Shown here piece after piece: positions 1 through 8,235 of a DNA stretch of 36,403 bases. This DNA comes from Saprospirales bacterium (lineage in GTDB: Bacteria > Bacteroidota > Bacteroidia > Chitinophagales > CAMDFR01), in NCBI GenBank assembly GCA_947464015.1, contig CANHVE010000004.1, positions 1-36,403 on the forward strand. The letters run 5' to 3'. A program made the position numbers and the translations under genes. The number at the start of each line of letters is the position of its first letter. Within the stretch, counting starts at the first letter, position 1. The notes beneath the pieces are model-generated. The model had not been told where the DNA came from. It worked only from the letters and a program-made list of their open reading frames with translations, and made no database searches.

Positions 1-2766
1 ATTTAATCCTGTAAAATTTGCAATTGGTAATGCATATACATTTGTAGTTAATGAATCTTTATTAAAACAACCCGTTGCAGAATCAATTACATAATAGACT
101 ATGTCATAAGGTCCACCAACTCCAGCAACAGCAGGATTAAAAGTATTTCCAAATAAACCTACCCCCGTAAACCAACCACCTGAAGGAGTAGCGGTAATAG
201 TAGCAGGAGCTGAATTAATACAATATTTGCGTGCTAATCCACTAATAGTAATAGTAGGTCTTCCGGTAACTGTTACAAATTGAGTATCGTTATCGCTACA
301 TCCAGTAACTGGATCTGTATAACTATAGATAATTCTATAAGGACCACCAATACCTGCAGTAGAAGGACTGAATGTAGTACCTGTAATACCAGTTCCACTA
401 AAGGTGCCACCTGAAGGGATACCTGTTAATGTTACATTTGGTGAATAAAAACAATATTGATTTGCTAATCCTGTAAAGCTAGGGTTTGGTAATGCATTTA
501 CACTAACATATTGGGTGTCTGAATTACTACATCCTGTAGTTGGAGATGTGTAATTATAAATAATCATATAAGGTCCACCTACACCAGCGATAGTAGGACT
601 AAAGGTCGTACCACTAATACCTGTACCACTAAAAGTGCCTCCGGTTGGAGATCCAATTAACGTTGCATTTGGTGATGTTAAGCAATATCTTGTAGCTAAA
701 CCAGAAAAACTAACAACTGGTCTATCATTAATTACTACCCGTTGAGAATCTATATTAGTACAACCAGTTGTTGGATCGGTATAAGTATATTTAATATAAT
801 AAGTTCCAATGCCAGCAGTTGAAGGACTAAATGTAGTGCCACTAATACCTGTACCACTAAATGTACCACCCACCGGACTACCTGTTAATGTAACATTAGA
901 TGCATAAAAACAATATTGAGTTGCTAAACCTGTAAAACTTACTATTGGTCTAGCATTCACTCTAGTTGTATTAGTATCATAGTTAACACAACCATTTGAA
1001 TCGGTATAAGTATAATAAATATTGATAGAAGGATTTACACCTGCTGTGCTAGGAGAAAAGCGATTGGTAGGGATTATTCCTGTGCCACTAAATGTACCAC
1101 CAGCAGGTATACCTGTAAGTAAAGCTGCTGAATCATATAAACAATATTGAGTAGCCAATCCACCAAAACTAACTATAGGTCTAGGTAATACACTTACGTA
1201 TTCACTATCAATTCTACTACATCCTGTTGTAGGAGAGGTATATGAATAAGTGATTAGATAAGGTCCACCAATACCTGCAGTTGCAGGATTAAATGTTGAA
1301 CCAGACATTCCAATTCCACTAAATACGCCACCGGCAGGAGAACCAGTAATTACTACAGGTGTTGCATGAACGCAATATCTTGGTAATAATCCAGAAATAG
1401 ATACAATTGGTCTATCATTAATTAAAACACTTTGTGAATCCATATTAAAACAACCTGTAACTGGATCTGTATAAGCATATCTTATGGTATGTGTACCAAT
1501 TCCAGCAGTTGCAGGATTAAAAGTAGTACCGGTGATTCCTGTACCGCTAAATGTACCTCCAGTAGGGCTACCGGTTAAAGTTACACTTGGTGCATAATAA
1601 CAATATTGAGTAACAAGTCCTGAAAAACTAATTACAGGACGTGCATTTACTCTAGTTGTATTTGTATCATAATTAATACAACCAAAACTATCTGAATAAG
1701 TATAATAAATATTTATTGAAGAACTTACACCAGCTGTGGAAGGTGAAAATCTATTCGTTGGAATAATACCAGTTCCACTAAAAGTACCACCACTAGGAAT
1801 ACCTGTAAGTAAAGCTGCAGAATCATAAAAACAATATTGACTAGCCAAACCAGTAAAATTTACTATAGGTCTTGGTCTTACATAAATAAGTTGTGTATCA
1901 GCATTACTACATCCTGTAACTGGATTTAAATAATAATAAATTATTCTATGTGGTCCACCTACACCTGCAGCGGCTGGATTGAATCTATTACTTGTAATAC
2001 CAGGACCACTAAATGTACCACCAGCAGGAGAACCAATTAAGGTGTCGATTGGATCGTAAATACAATAATTTGAACTTAGTCCAACGATACCTGTTGTAGG
2101 TCTATTAGAAACGGTAGTGTATCCTGTATCACTATTTATACAACCAGTAGAAGGACTAGTATATGTATATACGATTTGTATTATGGTTGATACACCTGCT
2201 AGGTTTGGATAAAAAACAGAACCTATCATACCAGATCCAGCAAATGCACCGCCAGAAGGACTTCCAATTAAAGTGTCTGGAGATTCATATTGACAATATA
2301 AAGTATCTAAACCTATAATATCAACTACAGGGCGCGGATTTACAGTGACACTTATAAAAGTATCGTCAAAACAAAGACTCACAGGATTTGTATAAGCATA
2401 TCTTATGCTAAAGGTACCAGGACCTGCAATGCTTGGATTAAATGTGTTTCCAACGATTCCAGTACCTGAGAATATACCACCACTAGGTGTTCCTACAAGT
2501 GTGGCAGCAGAATCATAAACACAATATCTAGCTGCTAAACCACTAAATCTAGCTCTAGGAATACTATCTACATATGTAACAGCACTATCCTTTCCAATAC
2601 AACCACTAGGGAAAGTGTAGGTATAATATATTTTTTTAGGTCCGCCAATACCAGCACTTGCTGGAGTAAAGCTACTTCCTATCATTCCAATTCCAGAAAA
2701 AACACCGCCAGCTGGTATACCAGTTAATAAATCAGCAGCGCTAGAAATACAATAGATTGAATCTAA
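1..2766 (-). repeat. Twelve protein-coding tandem repeats of 228/231 bp, with a 690-bp higher-order repeat
   Basis: The Tyr-Cys codon pair that marks each unit has its Cys codon starting at 220, 451, 682, 910, 1141, 1372, 1600, 1831, 2062, 2293, 2521 and 2749. Spacing is always 228 or 231 bp. The units marked at 1831, 1600 and 1372 pair with those at 1141, 910 and 682, each exactly 690 bp apart: the first of each trio shares FSGTGIIPTNRFSPSTAGV, the second shares GIGT and INDRP. The last three units look like a recent copy of a three-unit block. The array continues beyond position 1. Confidence 0.9.
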
Positions 2767-4485
2767 TCCAGTAAAATCAATAGGTGGTGCTGTAAGAATA
2801 ACTAAACTAATACTGTCTCTTGCAACACAACCATAACGTGAACTCGTAACAAGGTAACCTATGCTTCCAGATACGCCCGTTGAAGGAATAGTGACAGTAG
2901 GATTTGATGCAGAAGTTGAAGATAGATATGAAGTGGCTGTAGGAGGATAACCAGTCCACGTAGTAGTGAAACCAATACCTGTGGATGTGGGAGCTCCACC
3001 TAATGTTATGGTCCTACCAGGACATAACGAATCGTCTATACCAGCATTGGCCCTTATGGTATCAACTAAAACCCTTGTGGAAAAAATCCTTCTACATCGA
3101 AAAGGTGAAGTAATGGTTACCGTATAAGTGGTTGTTGCGAGTGGAGTAACACTTACACTACTAGTGGTAGCTCCACCAGGGCTCCAACTATAAGAAGTTC
3201 CACCAATGGCAGTGATGGTGGAAGTAGCTCCCATACAAATGGAAGAATCGATTGGAGTAATTCGTGAATTTTTTAGTAATGTATCTACTGTTACTATTAC
3301 TCGGTATGTATCAATTCCACAAGTACCTGAGCCTAGAGCTGTATAAACGGTATTTACTAATGGAGCAATACGAATAGAATCATATGTCGTTGGTCCAATA
3401 ATACTTCCAGGAGGATCAGCTACCCAATTCCAAAGGTAACTCGAAGCACAATTACTAAGGGCTTTTACTTTGGATGAATCGCCATAACATAAATTAATTT
3501 TTAATGAATCCGTTATATCAGTTGAATCAGAATAAAAAGATATAGCAGAAGAGGTAAGAGCTAATGCTCTATTCAAGTCAGAAGGATTAAGTACGTGAGC
3601 ATAACCAAAACAAATACACTCACCTGGTCTAATGGAATCAAATTTAAAACATAATGAGATTGCTTCATCAGCTCTACTATTATAACCAACAGTAGTATTG
3701 TATGGAACTACACCATTGTAGACATCTGAACTAAGTATAGGAGGGGCAAAACCACCTACAGATACTCTAGCATTTGGACTTTCTGAACCAAGCCCTAGAT
3801 AACATTGCAATATTGACCGTGCAGTAACAAGTGCTGGAGAAATAGAACTTCCTTGCGATACAACTGTATTGTCAGTAGTAAAGCTACCTCCAGCCCAAGG
3901 TTGATCATTGTCGGGATCTAAATGTCTTAGGTAATAAACGTTTCGTTGAGTTGTAGTGGATTCGTTACACAGTTGAACTTGAGTTACGAAAAACAATGCA
4001 GTATCAGGTACGTATGTAGTTGCAGAAACTCGTAAAGCACCACTAACAAGACCAGTTGATCTCCAAGTTGCACTTTTACGTTGAGGAGTATTTTGATAAC
4101 ATAAAATGGAACCAGGCATTTGATTGAAGTCGCAAATACCAGAATTATTAAAATTTCTAAAATTAGTGGTACCAATTTGCACCCCAAATCCTTCTACTGG
4201 CGAACCAGGTAAGAAATAATCTCCACAATAATTAGGTAAAGTACCAGGTCCAGCAGTGGTCCATCCATTTCTACCAGCATCTGCAACGAATCCTAGACCT
4301 CTACTAGCAACATTATTATGATATCCGACGGGAACAGCTGGTGGGATAGCGGTTCCAAAAGATCCGCAATTAGAAATACCAACTTCTGTTTTGGTTCCTT
4401 GTAAATACACATTGGTACCTACAATTTGAGCATATGTTAATTGATAACATATTACAAAAAGTAATAAAAAATAACTTTTACGCAT
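1..4485 (-). CDS. Giant secreted repeat protein, probable surface adhesin (partial, 3' end off the left edge)
   Basis: One uninterrupted frame of 1495 codons starts at the ATG at 4485 and leaves the window still open. Residues 1-20 form a signal peptide ending in ALxYAQ-like TYAQ. Residues 20 to about 330 are a Cys-containing head I do not recognise. Residues about 330-570 look like Ig/PKD-type beta modules, each with an SYxW-like core. From about residue 575 come twelve 76/77-residue modules with the pattern YC...GxPxGGxFSGxGI...AG...YxY...GC...D, two Cys each. The expected C-terminal T9SS sorting domain would lie outside the window, so export by T9SS is inference from the module type and the lineage. 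The gene follows the hydrolase at 4594-5454 on the same strand with a 108-base gap. Adhesin or gliding-surface function is a guess from architecture; no catalytic motif was seen. Confidence 0.85.
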   Translation of the reverse strand, partial: MRKSYFLLLFVICYQLTYAQIVGTNVYLQGTKTEVGISNCGSFGTAIPPAVPVGYHNNVASRGLGFVADAGRNGWTTAGPGTLPNYCGDYFLPGSPVEGFGVQIGTTNFRNFNNSGICDFNQMPGSILCYQNTPQRKSATWRSTGLVSGALRVSATTYVPDTALFFVTQVQLCNESTTTQRNVYYLRHLDPDNDQPWAGGSFTTDNTVVSQGSSISPALVTARSILQCYLGLGSESPNARVSVGGFAPPILSSDVYNGVVPYNTTVGYNSRADEAISLCFKFDSIRPGECICFGYAHVLNPSDLNRALALTSSAISFYSDSTDITDSLKINLCYGDSSKVKALSNCASSYLWNWVADPPGSIIGPTTYDSIRIAPLVNTVYTALGSGTCGIDTYRVIVTVDTLLKNSRITPIDSSICMGATSTITAIGGTSYSWSPGGATTSSVSVTPLATTTYTVTITSPFRCRRIFSTRVLVDTIRANAGIDDSLCPGRTITLGGAPTSTGIGFTTTWTGYPPTATSYLSSTSASNPTVTIPSTGVSGSIGYLVTSSRYGCVARDSISLVILTAPPIDFTGLDSIYCISSAADLLTGIPAGGVFSGIGMIGSSFTPASAGIGGPKKIYYTYTFPSGCIGKDSAVTYVDSIPRARFSGLAARYCVYDSAATLVGTPSGGIFSGTGIVGNTFNPSIAGPGTFSIRYAYTNPVSLCFDDTFISVTVNPRPVVDIIGLDTLYCQYESPDTLIGSPSGGAFAGSGMIGSVFYPNLAGVSTIIQIVYTYTSPSTGCINSDTGYTTVSNRPTTGIVGLSSNYCIYDPIDTLIGSPAGGTFSGPGITSNRFNPAAAGVGGPHRIIYYYLNPVTGCSNADTQLIYVRPRPIVNFTGLASQYCFYDSAALLTGIPSGGTFSGTGIIPTNRFSPSTAGVSSSINIYYTYSDSFGCINYDTNTTRVNARPVISFSGLVTQYCYYAPSVTLTGSPTGGTFSGTGITGTTFNPATAGIGTHTIRYAYTDPVTGCFNMDSQSVLINDRPIVSISGLLPRYCVHATPVVITGSPAGGVFSGIGMSGSTFNPATAGIGGPYLITYSYTSPTTGCSRIDSEYVSVLPRPIVSFGGLATQYCLYDSAALLTGIPAGGTFSGTGIIPTNRFSPSTAGVNPSINIYYTYTDSNGCVNYDTNTTRVNARPIVSFTGLATQYCFYASNVTLTGSPVGGTFSGTGISGTTFSPSTAGIGTYYIKYTYTDPTTGCTNIDSQRVVINDRPVVSFSGLATRYCLTSPNATLIGSPTGGTFSGTGISGTTFSPTIAGVGGPYMIIYNYTSPTTGCSNSDTQYVSVNALPNPSFTGLANQYCFYSPNVTLTGIPSGGTFSGTGITGTTFSPSTAGIGGPYRIIYSYTDPVTGCSDNDTQFVTVTGRPTITISGLARKYCINSAPATITATPSGGWFTGVGLFGNTFNPAVAGVGGPYDIVYYVIDSATGCFNKDSLTTNVYALPIANFTGLN

Positions 4486-4498
4486 GACTATGGCTTTA

Positions 4499-4506
4499 TA
4501 AATGTA
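4499..4506 (-). promoter_or_regulatory. Possible -7 element of the repeat-protein gene
   Basis: On the minus strand the sequence reads TACATTTA, 7 of 8 matches to the Bacteroidota consensus TAnnTTTG, 13 bases before the ATG at 4485. No TTG -33 element is visible at the usual distance. In such AT-rich DNA a 7/8 match is weak evidence. Confidence 0.3.
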
Positions 4507-4593
4507 AAATTGTAATCTATATAATTTAGTTTTAACGTGTTAAGGTACTATGATTTGTTGATAATTGCAAATTTTTCAACCAATTAGTAACAT

Positions 4594-5454
4594 TTAATTA
4601 GTTGCTGTAAAAACAAGAATTTTAGCAACAAGTTCACTACAAGCGATAGGTAATATATTTTGATTCCAAGGTTGTGTCATGCCGAAAGTATGATTGGCAT
4701 CTTTAATTATATGAATATCAATATTTTGATTCGTTTTTTTGAAAGCATCCACCACTAATACTGGCACAGTTTCATCCATATCTCCATGTATTAAACAGAA
4801 AGGAATATGTATGTTTTTTATAGCATTAGGGATATTTAGTCTATCGAAATGCCTTAAAAAATCTTGATATATGATATATTTTAGTGGCATATCTTGTTTA
4901 GTACGTGAGTTAAATTCATACCGTATACCTACTTTTTCCCATTTATTTAACATTTCAGTATTCCAAAATTTTCCAAATTCAAAAATGGAAGCGAGTGTAA
5001 TTATTTTTTTTATTCTAGCATCTTCATTTGCTTTCAATATGGAAATGCCACCTCCCATACTATGTCCCATTAAATAAATTTCTTTATTATCAATTGGATA
5101 TTTTTCGATATATGTAGATGAATTGACAAAATCAATGACATCGCCTAAATCATTTAATTCTTGAGAAAATGTATTTTCGGCAAAAGCATCTAAATCAAAA
5201 AAAGTATCGGGATAATCAGGAGTAGTTCCATTCATCGAAAAATTAAATTTTAGAAAAACATATCCTGATTTAGCAATTTCTGATGCTATTAAATTGAAGC
5301 ATCCAAAATCTTTGAACCCTTTAAATCCATGTGAAAAAATGATTATCGGCATTTTTTCTTTTATTTCAGAATAATGTTTAGGAAATCTAATGTCACATAA
5401 CATTGGTTTGCCATTACTATTATTAATGATAAATTCTTCCTTACATTCTTCCAT
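4594..5454 (-). CDS. Alpha/beta hydrolase (dienelactone hydrolase/esterase-like)
   Basis: A 286-residue soluble serine hydrolase. Visible elements: oxyanion-side HGF at 42-44, nucleophile elbow GHSMGG at 130-135 (Ser132), acid in HGDMDE (Asp225 or Asp227), and catalytic His255 in DANHTFG. The order and spacing fit the alpha/beta-hydrolase fold; the C-terminal GD.D..VP and NH motifs resemble BAAT/dienelactone-type or acyl-peptidase-like esterases. The substrate cannot be told. An in-frame ATG at 5604 would add 50 residues, but that extension lies inside the divergent polyprenyl synthase gene and is Phe/Ile/Ser-rich without domain character, so the ATG at 5454 (MEECKEEF) is chosen. No signal peptide, so cytoplasmic. 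It sits 108 bases before the repeat-protein gene on the same strand; a functional link is not evident. Confidence 0.85.
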   Translation of the reverse strand: MEECKEEFIINNSNGKPMLCDIRFPKHYSEIKEKMPIIIFSHGFKGFKDFGCFNLIASEIAKSGYVFLKFNFSMNGTTPDYPDTFFDLDAFAENTFSQELNDLGDVIDFVNSSTYIEKYPIDNKEIYLMGHSMGGGISILKANEDARIKKIITLASIFEFGKFWNTEMLNKWEKVGIRYEFNSRTKQDMPLKYIIYQDFLRHFDRLNIPNAIKNIHIPFCLIHGDMDETVPVLVVDAFKKTNQNIDIHIIKDANHTFGMTQPWNQNILPIACSELVAKILVFTATN

Positions 5455-5461
5455 AAATAGA

Positions 5462-5469
5462 TACCTTTG
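5462..5469 (+). promoter_or_regulatory. -7 promoter element of the polyprenyl synthase gene
   Basis: TACCTTTG is a perfect match to the Bacteroidota TAnnTTTG element and lies 22 bases before the ATG at 5492, in the 37-base gap between two divergent genes. A start site about 7 bases downstream would give a leader of roughly 15 bases. Confidence 0.6.
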
Positions 5470-5491
5470 AATATTATATATAGATAAATAT

Positions 5492-6466
5492 ATGTCAAAA
5501 ATTCTTGATGAAATTAAAAAACCTATTTTAAAAGAATTAAATTCTTTTGAAGATAAACTCAAGGAGAGTATGAAAAGTAATGTTGTATTATTAGATACAA
5601 TCATGAACTATATCGTACAACGAAAAGGTAAACAAATTAGACCCATGTTTGTATTTCTAACTGCACGACTTTGTGGTGAAGTAACACAAGCAACTTATGA
5701 TGCAGCTTCCTTAGTAGAGTTGTTACATACTGCTACATTAGTGCATGATGATGTAGTAGATGAATCTTATCAGCGTAGAGGATTTTTAAGTATTAATGCA
5801 GTTTGGAAAAATAAAATTGCAGTTTTAGTTGGAGATTATTTATTATCAAAAGGCTTATTGTTATCAGTTGAAAATGGACGATTCAGTATGCTTCAAATCG
5901 TATCAAATGCTGTAAAAGATATGAGTGAGGGGGAGTTATTACAAATTGAAAAAGCAAGAAGATTAGATATTAAAGAAGAAGTGTATTATGAAATTATTCG
6001 TCAGAAAACAGCCTCATTAATTTCAAGTGCTTGTGCTTGTGGTGCTGCTTCATCAACAAATGATGAAAAAGTGATTCAGCAAGCAAAAATGCTCGGTGAA
6101 AAAATTGGTATGGCTTTTCAAATTAAGGATGATTTATTTGATTATGGAGATGCCGAAATTGGTAAACCAAGAGGTATAGATATTAAAGAACGTAAGATGA
6201 CTTTACCACTTATTTATACATTAAATAAATGTGAGTCAACTATTAAAAAGAAAATCATTAACATCGTTAAAAATGAAAATGAAGATAAAGATAAAGTGCG
6301 TGAAGTAATAGCTTATGTAAAGCAATATGGAGGTATTGAGTATACCATTCAAAAGATGAATGATTATAAAGAAGAAGCCCTTAAAATTTTAGACACATTT
6401 GAAGCGAATGAAGCTTCTAACTCATTAAGATTATTAATAGACTATACGATAAGTAGAGAAGTTTAA
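5492..6466 (+). CDS. Long-chain (E)-polyprenyl diphosphate synthase
   Basis: Makes the all-trans polyprenyl diphosphate that becomes the side chain of menaquinone, by successive condensation of isopentenyl diphosphate onto an allylic primer. At 324 residues it has the family's usual length. Seen: GKQIRP at 46-51 (IPP binding), first Asp-rich motif DDVVD at 86-90, GDYLL at 114-118, and second Asp-rich motif DDLFD at 213-217. The segment ELLHTATLVHDD before the first motif is the form found in long-chain (C35-C45) synthases rather than FPP synthases. Exact chain length cannot be read off, so no IspB/HepT/SdsA symbol is given. It is divergent from the hydrolase and tail-to-tail with the PagL-like gene, the two stop codons overlapping in TTAA. 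Confidence 0.92.
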   Translation: MSKILDEIKKPILKELNSFEDKLKESMKSNVVLLDTIMNYIVQRKGKQIRPMFVFLTARLCGEVTQATYDAASLVELLHTATLVHDDVVDESYQRRGFLSINAVWKNKIAVLVGDYLLSKGLLLSVENGRFSMLQIVSNAVKDMSEGELLQIEKARRLDIKEEVYYEIIRQKTASLISSACACGAASSTNDEKVIQQAKMLGEKIGMAFQIKDDLFDYGDAEIGKPRGIDIKERKMTLPLIYTLNKCESTIKKKIINIVKNENEDKDKVREVIAYVKQYGGIEYTIQKMNDYKEEALKILDTFEANEASNSLRLLIDYTISREV

Positions 6467-7599
6467 AAGGTAATACCTGTTCCAAATTCAAGCATTTCAG
6501 CTATAGCGTTATGTGTTTTTAAATTAACACTTACAAACATTTTTTGCTCTTTGTTTTTACCAAAAGCATAATAATAATAATTTGCACCGAATTTAAAATA
6601 ATACGATTTTGGTTTAGGTTCGACGTAATAAACATAATACCCTACTAAAGCAAATAATCCAAGTTTACCAAACATCAGTTCATCTCCTATATATACACTC
6701 ATATTAGTAGCTTTCCATCGTTGGTTGGTGCCTTTATGTATTTCTGAATATTTAAATTGTTGATACAACATAGGGTCATAAGCAATATTAACTCCCATCA
6801 TAATTTTATTAACAGAGCCAGTGTATCTATTATATCCAATAGTACCAATATATTTTGGAAATTTTGGTCCGCCGGCTACTTTACCCATTTCATTAAATCC
6901 CATACTAAATTTAACAAGACCTTCATTTCGTTTTCTAGGTTTTCCAGGTTTATTTAAATTATATGAATAATCTTTTACCCAAGGAAAAATATGCAATCCT
7001 ATGGAACCAGCAACAAGATTGATTCCCAAATTTGGATTTTGAAATTTAGCATTTGACCAATGCGTTAATGAACCATTCGTAGTTATATATATATGTTCAT
7101 TTATTTTCCAATTAAATCCCATTTTAAATTGCGTGATATTATTAATAACAGAGCCTGTCATAACATTCAAAGGGTTGTCAACAGGATTGTTGTGTTTGGT
7201 TAAAAAGCCAATACCAAATCCCATTCTAAAAAAACCATCTACATGTTTGGTTCTAAACAACCATAAATTTATATAGGGAAGTAATGAAAAAGAATGACCA
7301 AAATATTGTCTATCTCCATAAATTGCATGCATAAACGAAACGCCTACATTGGGGTATTTACGCTGTCTTTGCCAAGGCTTTTCACCAAAATTATAGAAAT
7401 TAACTCCAATTTCATAAGCATTGGAGAACTGATGAATGGGTGTAGTTACTCGACTATTATGTTTAATGATTTTACCGAAATAATAAGTTGTTTCAATACC
7501 ATATTTAGCTTGCTTAGGAGGCTGTATATAGAATTTATTTGTTCCTTTTGAATTTAAAAAGATACAAACTACAACGATAAGTAAAAAAATCTTCTTCAA
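6463..7599 (-). CDS. PagL-like acyloxyacyl hydrolase family outer-membrane beta-barrel
   Basis: 378 residues with a signal peptide (MKKIFLLIVVVCIFLNSKG) followed by alternating aromatic/hydrophobic strands typical of an outer-membrane barrel, ending in an aromatic (GTGITF). The segment HWSNAKFQNPNLGIN (180-194) matches the His-x-Ser-Asn-Ala...Pro-Asn-x-Gly motif of PagL-type lipid A 3-O-deacylases: His180 and Ser182 are in place, but the residue 14 after the His, Glu140 in Pseudomonas PagL, is Asn194. The protein is about twice the length of PagL, with a second half (from about 225) that also looks like barrel strands. Start: TTG at 7599; the next in-frame codons upstream reach a TAA with no ATG, and the TTG precedes a proper signal peptide. 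Lipid A deacylation is possible but unproven given the substitution. Confidence 0.65.
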   Translation of the reverse strand: MKKIFLLIVVVCIFLNSKGTNKFYIQPPKQAKYGIETTYYFGKIIKHNSRVTTPIHQFSNAYEIGVNFYNFGEKPWQRQRKYPNVGVSFMHAIYGDRQYFGHSFSLLPYINLWLFRTKHVDGFFRMGFGIGFLTKHNNPVDNPLNVMTGSVINNITQFKMGFNWKINEHIYITTNGSLTHWSNAKFQNPNLGINLVAGSIGLHIFPWVKDYSYNLNKPGKPRKRNEGLVKFSMGFNEMGKVAGGPKFPKYIGTIGYNRYTGSVNKIMMGVNIAYDPMLYQQFKYSEIHKGTNQRWKATNMSVYIGDELMFGKLGLFALVGYYVYYVEPKPKSYYFKFGANYYYYAFGKNKEQKMFVSVNLKTHNAIAEMLEFGTGITF

Positions 7600-7626
7600 A
7601 ATAAATTAACTAAGTGGTAAAAGTAA

Positions 7627-7634
7627 TAACTTTG
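7627..7634 (+). promoter_or_regulatory. -7 promoter element of the DUF502 gene (probably leaderless)
   Basis: TAACTTTG is a perfect TAnnTTTG match ending only 7 bases before the ATG at 7642. With the usual start site 4-8 bases downstream, the mRNA would begin at or next to the start codon. Confidence 0.6.
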
Positions 7635-7641
7635 AAGTGCA

Positions 7642-8235
7642 ATGAAAAAATTAGTCACATATTTTGTACAAGGCCTATTAGTCTTTTCACCTTTTATATT
7701 TACAGTATTTATTATTACCAAGGCTTTTAACATGGTAGATGATCCAGCCAATGAAGTAATTAATATTGTTTTTGGAAGGTATTATAAAGGGTTAGGATTT
7801 TTATTAATATTAATTACTATTACTTTTTTGGGTTTTTTAAGTTCAACCATCATTTTTAGAGGGGTTTTTAAATGGATAGAAAATATTATTCTTAGAAATT
7901 CATTAATACGAATGATATATACCTCTATCAAAGATTTATCCAATGCATTTATGGGGGAAAAGAAAAAATTTAATAAACCTGTATTAGTACAATTAGATAA
8001 ACATAATGGTATTTATAAATTAGGATTTATTACACAGCAGAGCATGGATTTGATTGCTGAAAAAGATTTAATTGCGGTGTATTTGCCCATATCTTATTCT
8101 ATTGCTGGAGATTTGTATTTAGTAGAAAAAGAGCTAGTGAAGCCTATTAATATTAACTCTAGTGAAGCGATGAAATTTATTGTGAGCGGAGGAGTAACAC
8201 ATATTGATATTAAACCTAAAAATGAAGATGAATAA
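7642..8235 (+). CDS. DUF502 family membrane protein
   Basis: A 197-residue inner-membrane protein of the DUF502 family (related to plant COV proteins). Two transmembrane segments are visible, at about 8-28 (FVQGLLVFSPFIFTVFIITK) and 52-75 (LGFLLILITITFLGFLSSTI), followed by a soluble domain containing the family-typical stretches around IRMIYTSIKDLSNAF, LGFITQ and VYLPISYSIAGDLYLV. Biochemical function of the family in bacteria is unknown to me. It heads a tightly packed plus-strand group: the next gene starts inside its last 14 bases in another frame, suggesting translational coupling. Confidence 0.8.
   Translation: MKKLVTYFVQGLLVFSPFIFTVFIITKAFNMVDDPANEVINIVFGRYYKGLGFLLILITITFLGFLSSTIIFRGVFKWIENIILRNSLIRMIYTSIKDLSNAFMGEKKKFNKPVLVQLDKHNGIYKLGFITQQSMDLIAEKDLIAVYLPISYSIAGDLYLVEKELVKPININSSEAMKFIVSGGVTHIDIKPKNEDE

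Noticed and set aside
1-2766. Regular 228-231 bp periodicity that could suggest a CRISPR or noncoding satellite array
   Set aside because: The period is always a multiple of three, the minus-strand frame is open throughout and the conserved positions are amino acids; it is a coding repeat.
3984-4187. Small minus-strand reading frame of 67 codons
   Set aside because: It lies wholly inside the long frame of the repeat protein in another phase, and its hydrophobic composition is a by-product of that sequence.
5455-5604. 50-residue N-terminal extension of the alpha/beta hydrolase
   Set aside because: It would overlap the divergent polyprenyl synthase gene and its promoter element; the extension has no domain character.
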